NCBI RefSeq assembly: GCF_000017625.1
Contig: NC_009712.1
Location: 1,798,001-1,862,000 of the forward strand
Reading direction: 5' to 3'
DNA length: 64,000 bases
DNA from: Methanoregula boonei 6A8
GTDB lineage: Archaea; Halobacteriota; Methanomicrobia; Methanomicrobiales; Methanospirillaceae
The notes under the pieces were generated by a model. That model was given only the letters and a program-made list of their open reading frames with translations, searched no databases and had not been told where the DNA came from. Every line of letters starts with the position of its first letter. Position 1 is the stretch's first letter. The translations under genes and the position numbers were made by a program. Positions 36,765 through 46,539 of this stretch are shown here, piece after piece.

Positions 36765-37886
36765 TCATAATTTCTTAATAATGTTCAATAAATAGCCGAT
36801 AAAAACTTTAGCAGTCACATACGGGATTATAAGTATCATTAACGGATCTTTATTTCGATTATAGAAATTACGTAATATTTTAATAATGTTTTTAAATTTT
36901 TCTTCATAGGGGAGGGATTTTATTATTTCATCGAGAGATAAAATATCTGGTTTTAATACTTGATTATACTTATTTCGGGCGTTTTCCACCCCACATTCCA
37001 AGGTCATTTTAATGCAGTTAAAAATGTACTGATCTTCGGATTTAGTGATTTCAATTATATGTTCGGTTGATTGCCCCCAGTAACTCAAATCATAACTTAC
37101 CGATGCAAATGAAAAACCCAGAGATCTGGTGTTCAAAATTTGTATTGTGGGTATTTTTTTTGCCCATTCTGAAGTTAATAACCAGGTTATGCCACTTGAA
37201 CAACCGATTAATAAATTGCAATATTTCGATAATTCTGCATTTTCTCTAAAAGTTATTTCAGAAGCATCAATAATTCGATTATGACCGGTATTTATTTTTT
37301 GATTACTCGTCAGCAAAATTACACAATCTTCAAATCCATCCACAATTTTTCTGGATAATTCCAGGGCAAAATTCACATTAACCGGCGATTGTTTACTTTG
37401 GGGGGAGCACTCAAAGAGGATCACCTTGTCAAATTCCTGCAGATTATATCGCATCGCGAAAATTCTAACGTTTTCAATCTCTTTTTCGGTCAGACATATT
37501 ATAGGGGATACCGGGACAGTTATTGGATTTGGATAGTTACGGAATGTGGATGAGCGGATAGTTCCATCATAATTGGATAAATTATCCGGGATTATTTGGG
37601 TAAAAAATATAATATCATATAAGCCTTTTTCTTTTCTTGCCAGGGCCTCCTTTTTGGTTTGCTCCCATACAAATCCAAAATTATCTCTCATCTTTTCAGA
37701 AAAAATTTCCCAGATTTCATCGATGTACGGATTATGCAGGATAACCGGTGAGCAACGATCGCTGATAGCCCATGTCAGATGGCAACCAGGATAATCCTGT
37801 TTTATCTGTCGGGCTAATGCGGTAACAAAGAGACAGTCCCCCATTGATACCAGATGTACTAATAATATCCTTATTTGTTGTTTCAT
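36765..37886 (-). CDS. GT9-like glycosyltransferase
   Basis: 373 residues from ATG 37886. The start IRILLVHLVSMGDCLFVTALARQIKQ resembles the heptosyltransferase (GT9) N-terminus, where GD-x-L is followed by T-A-L, and TWAISDRCSPVILHNPYIDEIWE is the usual early segment. The region is very A+T rich compared with the flanking operons, pointing to transfer from another lineage. The ATG overlaps the stop of the epimerase gene (ATGA). A glycan sugar transferase is likely; the sugar is not predictable. Confidence 0.7.
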   Translation of the reverse strand: MKQQIRILLVHLVSMGDCLFVTALARQIKQDYPGCHLTWAISDRCSPVILHNPYIDEIWEIFSEKMRDNFGFVWEQTKKEALARKEKGLYDIIFFTQIIPDNLSNYDGTIRSSTFRNYPNPITVPVSPIICLTEKEIENVRIFAMRYNLQEFDKVILFECSPQSKQSPVNVNFALELSRKIVDGFEDCVILLTSNQKINTGHNRIIDASEITFRENAELSKYCNLLIGCSSGITWLLTSEWAKKIPTIQILNTRSLGFSFASVSYDLSYWGQSTEHIIEITKSEDQYIFNCIKMTLECGVENARNKYNQVLKPDILSLDEIIKSLPYEEKFKNIIKILRNFYNRNKDPLMILIIPYVTAKVFIGYLLNIIKKL

Positions 37887-38752
37887 TTCAGCATCAGTGT
37901 GCATAAATCCTCAAAAGAAGTCCGGGGCAGCCACCCTAACGAATGAATAGTCGATGGATCGGAAACCAGGATTTTATACTCTGGTAAAAATGATTCCTTT
38001 AAAACTACATATTCCGCCCAATCTTTATTGATAGTATTAAAACAAATTTCCAGCCAATCCTGGATAGAATACGCTTTTCCAGTCCCGATACATGCTTCAA
38101 ATATTTTGTCCTGACTTATCAGTGTAAACATTCCTTCCGCAATATCTCCCGCAAATGCCCATTCTTTTCTGACCGACACATCACCAAGTGTAATTTTCTC
38201 GCTGCTGCCTTGCACAATCCGTTTAACCGCCATGGCAATCATCTGGCTTACATGGGTTGGCTTCCGAAGCGGGCTTTCATGGTGGAATAAATAACCCACA
38301 TACACTTTTAACCCCAACCTCCGGAAATATCGCGCAGCATATACAGATTGTATGCGGGCAATTGAGTATGGACTGGTCGCTTCAAATTCATCTGTTTCTT
38401 TTACAGGCAAGCCATTATTTTTAAACTGTATACCGCTGCCGGCAAGAAAAACACGGCTCTTCGGACTGTGGCGCCTGACAGATTCCAGAATATTTAAGGT
38501 ACCTGTTGAAATAGTTTCATGGTTTTCGAAAAGTGCATCGTGCCGGGTAGAGGAATTTGCAGCTAAATGAAAGATATAGTCCGGCTGTTCTTTTTTTATG
38601 AGATTTTCGACAAAATTAAAATCACTTACGTTACCTTGTACCCAATTGCCGGGTGACCTTGATACTCCAATGACGTGTATTTTCTTTCTCACGCAGAGTT
38701 GGTTCAAATAGAACCCATCCTGACCATTGGCGCCGAATATAAATGCTTTCAA
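37883..38752 (-). CDS. NAD-dependent epimerase/dehydratase, GMD-like
   Basis: 289 residues. Rossmann start FIFGANGQDGFYLNQLC, then FHLAANSSTRHDA, FLAGSGIQF and a SPYSIARIQSVYAAR catalytic region resembling GDP-mannose 4,6-dehydratase relatives. The expected T-D-E-x-Y triad order is only partly visible, so the exact reaction is unknown. It works on a nucleotide sugar for the same glycan. It overlaps both neighbours by 4 bases. Confidence 0.75.
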   Translation of the reverse strand: MKAFIFGANGQDGFYLNQLCVRKKIHVIGVSRSPGNWVQGNVSDFNFVENLIKKEQPDYIFHLAANSSTRHDALFENHETISTGTLNILESVRRHSPKSRVFLAGSGIQFKNNGLPVKETDEFEATSPYSIARIQSVYAARYFRRLGLKVYVGYLFHHESPLRKPTHVSQMIAMAVKRIVQGSSEKITLGDVSVRKEWAFAGDIAEGMFTLISQDKIFEACIGTGKAYSIQDWLEICFNTINKDWAEYVVLKESFLPEYKILVSDPSTIHSLGWLPRTSFEDLCTLMLK

Positions 38753-40533
38753 GGTTCCACCTTTTTGAATACTAATGAGGCGAAGGAGTAATGGCAGTTA
38801 TCATAAATAAAATCCGGATTCTGATATATCCAATTAGGGGTATCTACCAATTTACAATTGGGAATCGAAGGGAGAAGTCGCTCAAGAAAATCTTTCTGGG
38901 TATACAGCCGACAATCAACTTTGGGAAGGGAATCGCCAATTTTATAAGAGTTATTAAAATCACAAGTGAGTATCCCCCAACCCCCCACTTTAAGTAAATA
39001 TGCAATATCCTTGATAAACCGTTCGTCATCTTTAACGTGTTCAATGACGGATGTAGAAATAATTACATCAAAATTTTGGCTTTTAACGCTAGGTTTTGTA
39101 ATATATGTCTCCAAATCGTAATTGATAATAGGATCAATAAATTCTATAGAAAAACCAAGTTTTTTTAAGGCCAATGCAGCGGTATCTTCAAATGCCCCTA
39201 TCGCAAGAATTTTCATTGAATCTTTCTGGGAAGCGATACGATATGCCGTATCAAATACAAAACCCTGTTGAATATTGGCCTTCAAAATTTTTTTGGCATA
39301 CAGGTCAGGAGATACAGCCTTAATAAAGTCCAATGTCCGCTTATATTTTTCTCGTAGGGGGTCATCTAAAATTATATTGTACGAAAGATCATTATCATTG
39401 AGGGGGATGTAGGATTTGTCAACGAATCCATCAAATAAATTTGAATCATCAATCTTTAACCATGGAGAGATTGAATGTGGAGGGCGAATTCGTTTTAAAT
39501 GAAACTTGTTAAGGACATACATAATTTTTTTCTGTAGTCTAGAGGGGGTTGGACGAGTTTTGCTTTTATTAAGGATATCGGTCACAATTCTTTCGTAATC
39601 CCAAAGTAAATTGTCAGGACTCCATTCTTCATATAACCATTCTATTGGCTTTATCCCATTTTTTAAAATTGTTTTTATGGAATTATCCTCGATGCATATA
39701 CTTGGATAACATTCAAAGAGATGTCTAAACATTTTACTTTTGGTAATAACAAGAGGTTTTTTAACCGAAACCGCCCAATCTGTGACACTCGAAATCCCAC
39801 GGTTTTCTTGATATTCATAAAGAAACATATTAAGATCATTTTTAGAGAGAAATTTCAATAAATCATCTGTAGATAAATGTTCATGCGATATATTCAAAAA
39901 TATGCCCTTTTTTGTAACAAATTTTTGGGCTTCCTTTGCGATTTTTTTAGCATTATCACCATTTTCATCGGCATATTTTGCAAATGAGATATTCAAATTT
40001 ATCATTGCTTCATCAAATTCTTCCTGAACCTTTTCAATAATTTTGATAAATCCCTTCCCTTGAGTCGCAAATCCAAAACTACCAATATTTATTATTTTAT
40101 TAGATTGCAATTTTCCTTCAAAACGCGGAATAAGTCGACCGGTTTTGTAAACGATCGGATTTTTTAATAAGAGAGTCGGATCTGCAGCAATATAATAATC
40201 AAACAACAAATCAGTCGTTCTATCGGATATTTCCTGAGTTACCTCGTGAATGATACCTATTTGAATTGCATTCACTTTATGGGAATTAATACTCATTCCA
40301 TTCCATTCACTAATCCACCCCATTGTCGAGGGATAATAATTATACAAAACAATTGAAGGTTTCAATTGATCAAAAATTTCCTTAAATTCAAGCCAATTAT
40401 CAATCTCCCGATAAATAAAGTTATATTTTCTCGATTTTGTCAATGTATTTCCAATGGCTAGACCAAATTCGTATACACCGCATTTTTGGGGTCTGTGATT
40501 TACGAAGAGAATAGGATTTTTATTTAGATCCAT
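38749..40533 (-). CDS. Two-domain protein: glycosyltransferase-like N-terminus and SAM methyltransferase C-terminus
   Basis: 594 residues. Residues 1-340 resemble a GT-B glycosyltransferase (PILFVNHRPQKCGVYEFGLAI, VLYNYYPSTMGWI, LLWDYERIVTDIL). Residues 430-590 are a class I methyltransferase: MKILAIGAFEDTAALALKKLG with the glycine loop replaced by AIGAFEDT, IIEH... and VISTSVIEHVKDDERFI, the acidic post-motif. A fusion that would glycosylate and methylate the same chain is plausible. ATG 40533 follows AGGAAAG, and was preferred over 40554. Confidence 0.65.
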   Translation of the reverse strand: MDLNKNPILFVNHRPQKCGVYEFGLAIGNTLTKSRKYNFIYREIDNWLEFKEIFDQLKPSIVLYNYYPSTMGWISEWNGMSINSHKVNAIQIGIIHEVTQEISDRTTDLLFDYYIAADPTLLLKNPIVYKTGRLIPRFEGKLQSNKIINIGSFGFATQGKGFIKIIEKVQEEFDEAMINLNISFAKYADENGDNAKKIAKEAQKFVTKKGIFLNISHEHLSTDDLLKFLSKNDLNMFLYEYQENRGISSVTDWAVSVKKPLVITKSKMFRHLFECYPSICIEDNSIKTILKNGIKPIEWLYEEWSPDNLLWDYERIVTDILNKSKTRPTPSRLQKKIMYVLNKFHLKRIRPPHSISPWLKIDDSNLFDGFVDKSYIPLNDNDLSYNIILDDPLREKYKRTLDFIKAVSPDLYAKKILKANIQQGFVFDTAYRIASQKDSMKILAIGAFEDTAALALKKLGFSIEFIDPIINYDLETYITKPSVKSQNFDVIISTSVIEHVKDDERFIKDIAYLLKVGGWGILTCDFNNSYKIGDSLPKVDCRLYTQKDFLERLLPSIPNCKLVDTPNWIYQNPDFIYDNCHYSFASLVFKKVEP

Positions 40534-40570
40534 AGTTTCTTTCCTAAATATCATTATTTATCTTTAATTA

Positions 40571-41800
40571 TTACACAATCTCAATTTCCGGCATGGGAAA
40601 AATAAATTTCCCGCCATTCTCAATAAACTCATGTTCACGTTCCAGTATGGAATATTTGAAATGCCATGGCAGAACAAGGAAATAATCCGGTTTCATGGCT
40701 CGCGCTTCTTTCTCGGAAAGAATAGGGATATGCGTTCCCGGTGTAAAGCACCCGAACTTGTCCGGATTTACATCAGCAATATAGGGGATCTGTTTGCTGG
40801 TAATCCCACAGAACTGGAGAAGTACATTTCCTTTTGTTGATGCACCGTAGCCAAATATTTTTTTACCATCTCTGGTCAGGGCATCTATGAGTTCAAGCAA
40901 ACTTTTCCGGTGACGATAAACACGTTCTTCGAAATTCCGGTACGGTCGCGGAGTGTCCAGTCCAAGATCCTCTTCCTGCCGGAGAACCCAATCGATAATG
41001 GGCTGATTGGATCGAAATGCCGCATTTTTCTTGCATGCAGTTACTGCGAAGCTTCCTCCGTTAATCGCGTTCATCTGGACATCGATGATGCGAAGTCCGC
41101 AGGATTCCAAGAGATTTTTTACAACTTTAAACGAATAGAACTCAATATGTTCGTGGCAGACCGTATCGTAGGCATTCGAACGGAGCATCGAAGGCATATA
41201 ACTCTGCTCAAAATGCCATATGCCATCATCCGCCAGAACAGATTCGATATCTTTTACAAAGGCCGTCGGATCTTCGAGATCGTAAAACATGGCTATAGAA
41301 GTTACAATCTTTGCTTTTTTATCAGGGTATTTTTGAGTGAAAACCTTCGAGGAAAAGAAATCAGGGATCAGATCAATATCTTCGGTATAATACTCTCTGA
41401 ATTTAATCCCGGTAGGATCAATTCCCAGTTTTTTGCACTTGACAGTGTACGCCTTTAAAGAAGTGGCATCATTGCTTCCGATATCCACAACCAGATCGCT
41501 TTCGGATAATTTCACTAAATTTTCCAGTGTTCTGATTTTATTCGTGAGATGGCGTACCATAGAGATATTTAACCCGGAACGATATCCATAATTGTCGCCA
41601 TACATTTCATCCAGATTGTAGGATTGTTTTAACTGGAGCAATCCGCAATGAGAACACCAGACAAGGTCCAGCGGGCCACTTGAGACGAAATCAGAAGCAT
41701 GCCCGGGAAAAACACCTGTCAGTGATTGTTCACCCAAAGATAGTACCGTTACAAGAGTGGAATTATGGCAGATACGACACTGCTTTATCTCAGAATACAT
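40571..41800 (-). CDS. SAM-dependent C-methyltransferase of nucleotide sugars
   Basis: 409 residues. The N-terminal zinc-binding segment CRICHNST...CSHCGLLQL (C9, C12 and two distal Cys) and the central DIGSNDATSLKAY methyltransferase loop are followed by a C-terminal domain with DALTRDGKKIFGYGASTKGN. This arrangement is that of the sugar C-methyltransferase family (TylC3/NovU-like), which methylates keto-sugars on a carbon. It implies a branched deoxysugar in the exported glycan. Confidence 0.82.
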   Translation of the reverse strand: MYSEIKQCRICHNSTLVTVLSLGEQSLTGVFPGHASDFVSSGPLDLVWCSHCGLLQLKQSYNLDEMYGDNYGYRSGLNISMVRHLTNKIRTLENLVKLSESDLVVDIGSNDATSLKAYTVKCKKLGIDPTGIKFREYYTEDIDLIPDFFSSKVFTQKYPDKKAKIVTSIAMFYDLEDPTAFVKDIESVLADDGIWHFEQSYMPSMLRSNAYDTVCHEHIEFYSFKVVKNLLESCGLRIIDVQMNAINGGSFAVTACKKNAAFRSNQPIIDWVLRQEEDLGLDTPRPYRNFEERVYRHRKSLLELIDALTRDGKKIFGYGASTKGNVLLQFCGITSKQIPYIADVNPDKFGCFTPGTHIPILSEKEARAMKPDYFLVLPWHFKYSILEREHEFIENGGKFIFPMPEIEIV

Positions 41801-41843
41801 TATATATCCCCATCTACTGATATTTCCCTAAATTTTCGCTGCT

Positions 41844-42284
41844 TTAATGAGTGCCTTCTATTATTTGCTGGAATTTTTTATCAATCTTGTCTATACACTG
41901 GTTCCGCTGCAAATTGAGGATCGCAAGTTGTTTGACAACAACATTTTTTTCATCAGGGGCCACTTTTTCGAAATCATAGACCTTTTCCTGTTCATGCCAC
42001 AATTCACAGTTAACTCTCGCAAGTTCGGAAAAAACCTCGCTGATTGAACCAGATATTTCAGCGATCTCGTTTCCTTCTTTTTTATAGACTTTGTTAGAAG
42101 AGAAAACAAGCCTTTCCGAAGGGATCTCCCCGGTTACAGCATCACGAATAAACCAGTCTATCTCTTCACAGAGCTGCTTTTCCTGAGTTGCGAGACTGCT
42201 TAGGCGATATGAGTCCTCCGAATGGAACTGCTTCAGTTTTACGATGGTTAGTTTGTCGCAAAGTGATCCTAGTGTTTCAGCCAT
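41844..42284 (-). CDS. DUF4254-like small protein
   Basis: 146 residues, helical. The C-terminal part (VNCELWHEQEKVYDFE... and LNLQRNQCIDKID) resembles DUF4254 proteins that occur in glycan gene clusters, where a WH-x-E pair and an N-x-x-R-N...ID motif are conserved. Function unknown. It sits between the methyltransferase and the ABC exporter genes on the same strand. Confidence 0.6.
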   Translation of the reverse strand: MAETLGSLCDKLTIVKLKQFHSEDSYRLSSLATQEKQLCEEIDWFIRDAVTGEIPSERLVFSSNKVYKKEGNEIAEISGSISEVFSELARVNCELWHEQEKVYDFEKVAPDEKNVVVKQLAILNLQRNQCIDKIDKKFQQIIEGTH

Positions 42285-42296
42285 AAATTCTCCCCT

Positions 42297-43544
42297 TTAT
42301 CTGTTTATTGCCGGTTCTATTGTCCAGAAACAATCTACAAACACACATCCATAATCTAGCCCCGCACTTGCAGCGTATTTGGATCCGCCGTCAATAACAG
42401 TTATAGAGATTGCATCGTCTATACGATCGATTACCAGTTGATTAGGAATAAATATTGCCAGCGTCAGAAAATAAGTTTCCGGCCTCAGCAAATTTCCCGG
42501 GATGACGGCTTTTGCAACAATAATTTCCGGCATGCAATTAGTGTCCACAACAATCCCGGTATCTGTTGTGAAAACATTCCTGCGGGAATCCCGCACAGCG
42601 ATTCTTATCTCGGCGCCACGAATCCATTTATTGATCCGGCAGGTAATCGCAATAGTAATCGATTGCATATGGGTAAATGTGGCTGTTGGATTACCAGCGT
42701 CATCCATTACCACCGCACGGATTATTGCGATATCCCTGTCGCCCATAGTGGGGGCTTCAAAATTCATGGAGCCTTGGCCCAACTGATTCATGTAACCGGC
42801 AATAACTTCGGAAACAGGGCCCCTTTGAGAAATCTTACCATTTTCAAGAAGGATCGCAGTCTTACAGAGCTGTGCTATTGATCCCATCTGATGGCTGACG
42901 AACAGCACAGTCCTCCCTTCTTTTGCCACATCGCTCATTTTCCCGAGGCACTTTTTCTGGAATGCCGCATCCCCAACCGCAAGAACTTCATCAACCAGCA
43001 GGATCTCCGGTTCTAAATGCGCCGCCACCGCAAAAGCTAGACGGACATACATTCCGCTCGAATATCTTTTTACCGGCGTATCAAGGAACTTTTCAATCTC
43101 CGAGAATTTTACGATCTCATCAAGTTTCGCATCAATCTCTTTTCGTTTCATCCCGAGAATAGAACCGGACAGGTAGATATTCTCACGGCCGGTCAGCTCC
43201 GGATGAAACCCGGTTCCTACTTCCAACAACGAACCTACCCGCCCATGCAGTTCAACGGTACCTTCCGTGGGCGAAGTAATCCGTGAAAGAATCTTTAAAA
43301 GAGTGCTCTTCCCGGCACCGTTCCGGCCAATGATCCCGACAACCTCCCCCTGTTCCACATCAAACGAGACGTCCTTCAAAGCCCAGAACCCTTCGACCGG
43401 AGGGGCCTTGTTGAACACTTTCAGTGGCACCTTAAGGGAATTGATAATAGCATCGCGGAACGTATGGTAAGGCTCCTGCGGTCCGCCAAGAGTATACTGC
43501 TTGCTTAAGTGACTTATACGGATGGCAATGCGATCATCGGACAT
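42297..43544 (-). CDS. Wzt-like ABC transporter ATP-binding protein with C-terminal carbohydrate-binding domain
   Basis: 415 residues. ATPase domain: GRNGAGKSTLLKIL (Walker A), YSSGMYVRLAFAVA (signature), EILLVDEVLAVGD (Walker B) and LFVSHQMGSI (H loop). Residues about 255-410 form a separate beta-sandwich domain (MQSITIAITCRINKW... and IVAKAVIPGNLLRPE), the Wzt extension that recognises the end of the finished chain. This architecture is the ABC-dependent O-antigen export system, carried here by an archaeon. Pairs with the permease at 43704. Confidence 0.9.
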   Translation of the reverse strand: MSDDRIAIRISHLSKQYTLGGPQEPYHTFRDAIINSLKVPLKVFNKAPPVEGFWALKDVSFDVEQGEVVGIIGRNGAGKSTLLKILSRITSPTEGTVELHGRVGSLLEVGTGFHPELTGRENIYLSGSILGMKRKEIDAKLDEIVKFSEIEKFLDTPVKRYSSGMYVRLAFAVAAHLEPEILLVDEVLAVGDAAFQKKCLGKMSDVAKEGRTVLFVSHQMGSIAQLCKTAILLENGKISQRGPVSEVIAGYMNQLGQGSMNFEAPTMGDRDIAIIRAVVMDDAGNPTATFTHMQSITIAITCRINKWIRGAEIRIAVRDSRRNVFTTDTGIVVDTNCMPEIIVAKAVIPGNLLRPETYFLTLAIFIPNQLVIDRIDDAISITVIDGGSKYAASAGLDYGCVFVDCFWTIEPAINR

Positions 43545-43703
43545 AGGGGATTGGTTCCTGAATAACGGAGGATATCGTTAAAGTATTTGTACCCGGAATA
43601 ATTGAATCAAACGGTAGGGGAGATTGTCTGAAAATTTTCTATGATAACGGATAGACACATTCCCATTGAAAGATATGAATTCAATATATTCTCACGGTGT
43701 ACA

Positions 43704-44552
43704 TCACACAATGTCCGCATAGTACTGCTCCATTCTCCGGAAATAAAACATACCGGAGACAAGAAGCAGGATAACCATCCCAACTGAAACAAGTATCATC
43801 GCACTGGGTGTCCCGGAACCGAGCAATGCCCAGCGGAATCCTTCAATTACCCCCGCCATCGGATTGAGACCGTACCAGACACGCAGCGATTCAGGAACAA
43901 GGCTTGAGGCGTACACGACGGGCGAAGCAAACATCCAGATCTGGATAAGGAAGGGAACAGTGTACTGGAAATCACGGTACCTGACGTTAAGTGCCGATAA
44001 CCAGAGGCCGACCCCAAGCGAGGTTGCAAGAGCAAGCAGAACAAAGAGCGGCAGGAATACAATGTTAAAAGTTGGCACAAATCCGTAATAGACCATCATT
44101 GCAATGAGGATGATAAATGAGACGCCAAAGTCAACGAGAGGCGAGAGAATACTCGAAAGGGGCATAATCAGGCGGGGAAAGTACACTTTGGTCATAATGC
44201 TGGAGTTGGTCACCATTGTCGTTGTGGATCGTGTCAACCCTTCGGCAAAGAGCATCCATGGGAGTAGCGCCGCCAGGACAAAGAGCGGGTACGGCACACC
44301 ATCTGAAGGGAGATGTGCAAGGCCTCCGAAAACGACCGTAAAAATAATCATTGTCAGGAGCGGCTGCAGGACTGCCCAAGCAATCCCGAGGCCGGTTTGC
44401 TTGTACCGGAGCTTCACATCGCGCATGGTGAACGCAGCGATCAATTCACGGTAGGCCCAGAGTTCCTTGAGATCAACCGGCACCCATTTCCTGGGCGGGC
44501 GAATAACAAGGGTTGGCAGGGTGACTTCCGGGGCAGGTGAGGTCTCGGTCAT
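43704..44552 (-). CDS. Wzm-like ABC-2 type polysaccharide exporter permease
   Basis: 282 residues. About six membrane helices after a cytoplasmic N-terminus. The E-L-W-A-Y-R-E-L segment and RDVKLRYKQTGLGIAWAVLQP match the amphipathic start of Wzm permeases, and LSALNVRYRDFQYTVPFLIQIW the coupling region. Exports an undecaprenol- or dolichol-linked polysaccharide together with the Wzt-like ATPase. It is upstream of the ATPase, separated by 159 bases. Confidence 0.9.
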   Translation of the reverse strand: MTETSPAPEVTLPTLVIRPPRKWVPVDLKELWAYRELIAAFTMRDVKLRYKQTGLGIAWAVLQPLLTMIIFTVVFGGLAHLPSDGVPYPLFVLAALLPWMLFAEGLTRSTTTMVTNSSIMTKVYFPRLIMPLSSILSPLVDFGVSFIILIAMMVYYGFVPTFNIVFLPLFVLLALATSLGVGLWLSALNVRYRDFQYTVPFLIQIWMFASPVVYASSLVPESLRVWYGLNPMAGVIEGFRWALLGSGTPSAMILVSVGMVILLLVSGMFYFRRMEQYYADIV

Positions 44553-44678
44553 GAAAGTTGATCAGGATTTTTGTTGTGGCATTACTTATAGTACCGTGAA
44601 ATTGTCTTCACACGGCAAGATAAAATGGAGTTTTTTACCTCTGGGATCCTCCCCGGGAATCCCATTGATGAAACAGGA

Positions 44679-45728
44679 TTAGTCAGAAGTCCAGTAACGA
44701 TGAGGGAATTTTTTCTGCAGGATCTCATCGCCGTCCCCAAGGGGTTCAAGTCCGGCAGCCCGCATATCTGCATCGATCATGATCTTAACCAGTTCATTGA
44801 ATTTGATCTTAGGTTTCCATCCAAGTTTCTTCTCAGACTTTTTCGTATCCGCGATGAGAACTTCAACTTCTGTTGGCCGGAAATATGACGGATCAATCTT
44901 TACATACTCGCCAACATCAAGATCCGCGTAAGCAAATGCCTGGTCGAGGAACTCCTGGACAGAATGGGACTCCCCGGTACCGATAACAAAATCATCTGCC
45001 GATTCCTGCTGGAGCATCTTCCACATTGCCTCAACATATTCTGGTGCATACCCCCAGTCCCGTTTCGATTCCAGATTGCCAAGATACAGGTGTCGGTCCT
45101 TTTTGGTGAGCAGGCGAGCAATGCTGTAAGTGATTTTACGGGTAACAAATGTCTCCCCTCTCCGCGGGGATTCATGGTTAAACAGGATCCCGTTGGAGGC
45201 AAACAACTTATATCCCTCGCGGTAATTTTTCACCATCCAGTAGGCATAGAGTTTTGAACAGGCATACGGGCTTCTCGGGCAAAAGGGAGTCTCTTCTCCC
45301 TGGGGCGGGGTAGCAGAACCAAACATTTCGCTGGAGGAGGCCTGATATATTCTGACATTGTGGTTGGATCTCCGTACAATTTCCAACAATCGTGTTACTC
45401 CCAAGGCGGTAACGTTTGTTGTATATTCAGGCATATCGAAGCTGACCCGAACATGGCTCTGGGCCCCCAGGTTATACACTTCATCCGGCCGGATATTGTA
45501 TATAATATGAGAAAGGGCTTCAGCATCAGATAGATCCCCATAATGTAGGAAAAGTTTCGCCCCGGATTCCCGTGGATCTATATAGAGATGTTCGAGTCTT
45601 TGGCGATTAAATGAGGAGGATCTCCGTATGATGCCGTGAACCTCGTACCCGCGATCCAGCAAAAAATCCGCAAGGTAGGATCCATCCTGTCCGGTAATCC
45701 CGGTAATCAGTGCTTTTTTATCTGCCAT
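44679..45728 (-). CDS. gmd: GDP-mannose 4,6-dehydratase
   Basis: 349 residues. GDP-mannose dehydratase signature: [75 protein letters not shown] (catalytic Tyr/Lys) and [16 protein letters not shown]. It makes GDP-4-keto-6-deoxymannose, a precursor of GDP-fucose, GDP-rhamnose or GDP-perosamine. It probably heads the minus-strand operon running down to 36765, because no other large gene separates them. Confidence 0.95.
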   Translation of the reverse strand: MADKKALITGITGQDGSYLADFLLDRGYEVHGIIRRSSSFNRQRLEHLYIDPRESGAKLFLHYGDLSDAEALSHIIYNIRPDEVYNLGAQSHVRVSFDMPEYTTNVTALGVTRLLEIVRRSNHNVRIYQASSSEMFGSATPPQGEETPFCPRSPYACSKLYAYWMVKNYREGYKLFASNGILFNHESPRRGETFVTRKITYSIARLLTKKDRHLYLGNLESKRDWGYAPEYVEAMWKMLQQESADDFVIGTGESHSVQEFLDQAFAYADLDVGEYVKIDPSYFRPTEVEVLIADTKKSEKKLGWKPKIKFNELVKIMIDADMRAAGLEPLGDGDEILQKKFPHRYWTSD

Positions 45729-45954
45729 GGAATACTCACCATCGTAAGATTTTGGAGTTGGACTCGTCTTAGGTTATTCCCCGCAGGGCATTATAATGAT
45801 TGGTGGAACAGGGATCTAATATATATCAATACAACCCGAAATCGCAGAGAAATTCACCTAGTGGTGTCTTCCTGGTTCTTTGAATCGTGAAGTTATCCAA
45901 TAAACGTTTGAGCCCATTTTAAGAAGGGGAAATACCGGACTTTGTTGCCCAAAG

Positions 45955-46251
45955 TATCAAGCCGGGTCTTGGGGTCACAAAAACCCCATCTATATTACGG
46001 ACACGATAAAAAAATATCCCCTCTCCGTAAAACGGCAATAGCGGCCATCCGGCGGCCCCGGGAGAAATATATGACCGAAACACCATCCCCAAAAACAGGG
46101 GCGAAAAAACGGCCCGGTATTGCAGGTTTGAACGCCCCAAAAAAACCTCCTTTTCCGAAAATACCCGAATAAAACAGGATTTTTCATGGGCGTGGACACC
46201 ATTTCCACTCCAGCCGGAAAACGGGATCGCCCGATTGTCAATCCGGGCATT
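45955..46251 (-). repeat. Dispersed ~300 bp element, copy 1
   Basis: It shares long blocks with 55917-56224 and 57917-58224, for example AACGGCAATAGCGGCCATCC (about 46031), AACGGCCCGGTATTGCAGG (about 46109), AATAAAACAGGATTTTTCA and GTGGACACCATTTCCACTCC (about 46193). Read on the minus strand, the element is always downstream of gene family A. GTGGA/TCCAC and CGGG/CCCG hairpins occur within it. Confidence 0.8.
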
Positions 46252-46300
46252 TTACGGGGTTTTTTGGGTGTCGCTCTTTCCCTCCCCTCTTTGAATCCCT
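46252..46300 (-). pseudogene. 3' remnant of the 153-residue family A gene
   Basis: Reading the minus strand, the frame IQRGEGKSDTQKTP then TAA (46254-46252) aligns with the family's C-terminus EKEGKGESNSQKTP at 56225. The rest of the gene is absent here, so this is the end of a deleted copy, with its downstream element still attached. Confidence 0.65.
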
Positions 46301-46539
46301 TCCCGGGAGGGAGAGAGTCACGGTTATGAGTTGGTACCGGGAATTCCATTTTCGCGTTACTTATTGTCAGATTGCAGGTGACACGAAAAGTACCGTTAAT
46401 AAAGAGATAATCTCTCTCCCGACTCCGTATGATCTATATAAAGACGAATGGTTGGATCGGATTACCCGGCCACCACTAATGCCTCCGCGTTTTTTAAATG
46501 CCGGCAGGTATTGGGTAGTGTCTGGATTACTCACCTTCA

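Larger units (their letters stand above)
45729..46539. other. Spacer containing a dispersed repeat and a gene remnant
   Basis: No gene with a convincing product. 45,955-46,251 is a copy of the ~300 bp dispersed element (annotated separately) and 46,252-46,300 is the tail of a lost gene. The remaining 46,310-46,539 shows nothing clear. Confidence 0.5.

Noticed and set aside
45990-46349. 119-codon open frame through the dispersed element (similar frames at 55954-56364 and 58017-58223)
   Set aside because: The frames stay open in all three copies, but overlap the family A gene or its tail, vary in length and have no recognisable domain or fixed start. I treat them as chance, though a conserved peptide is not fully excluded.
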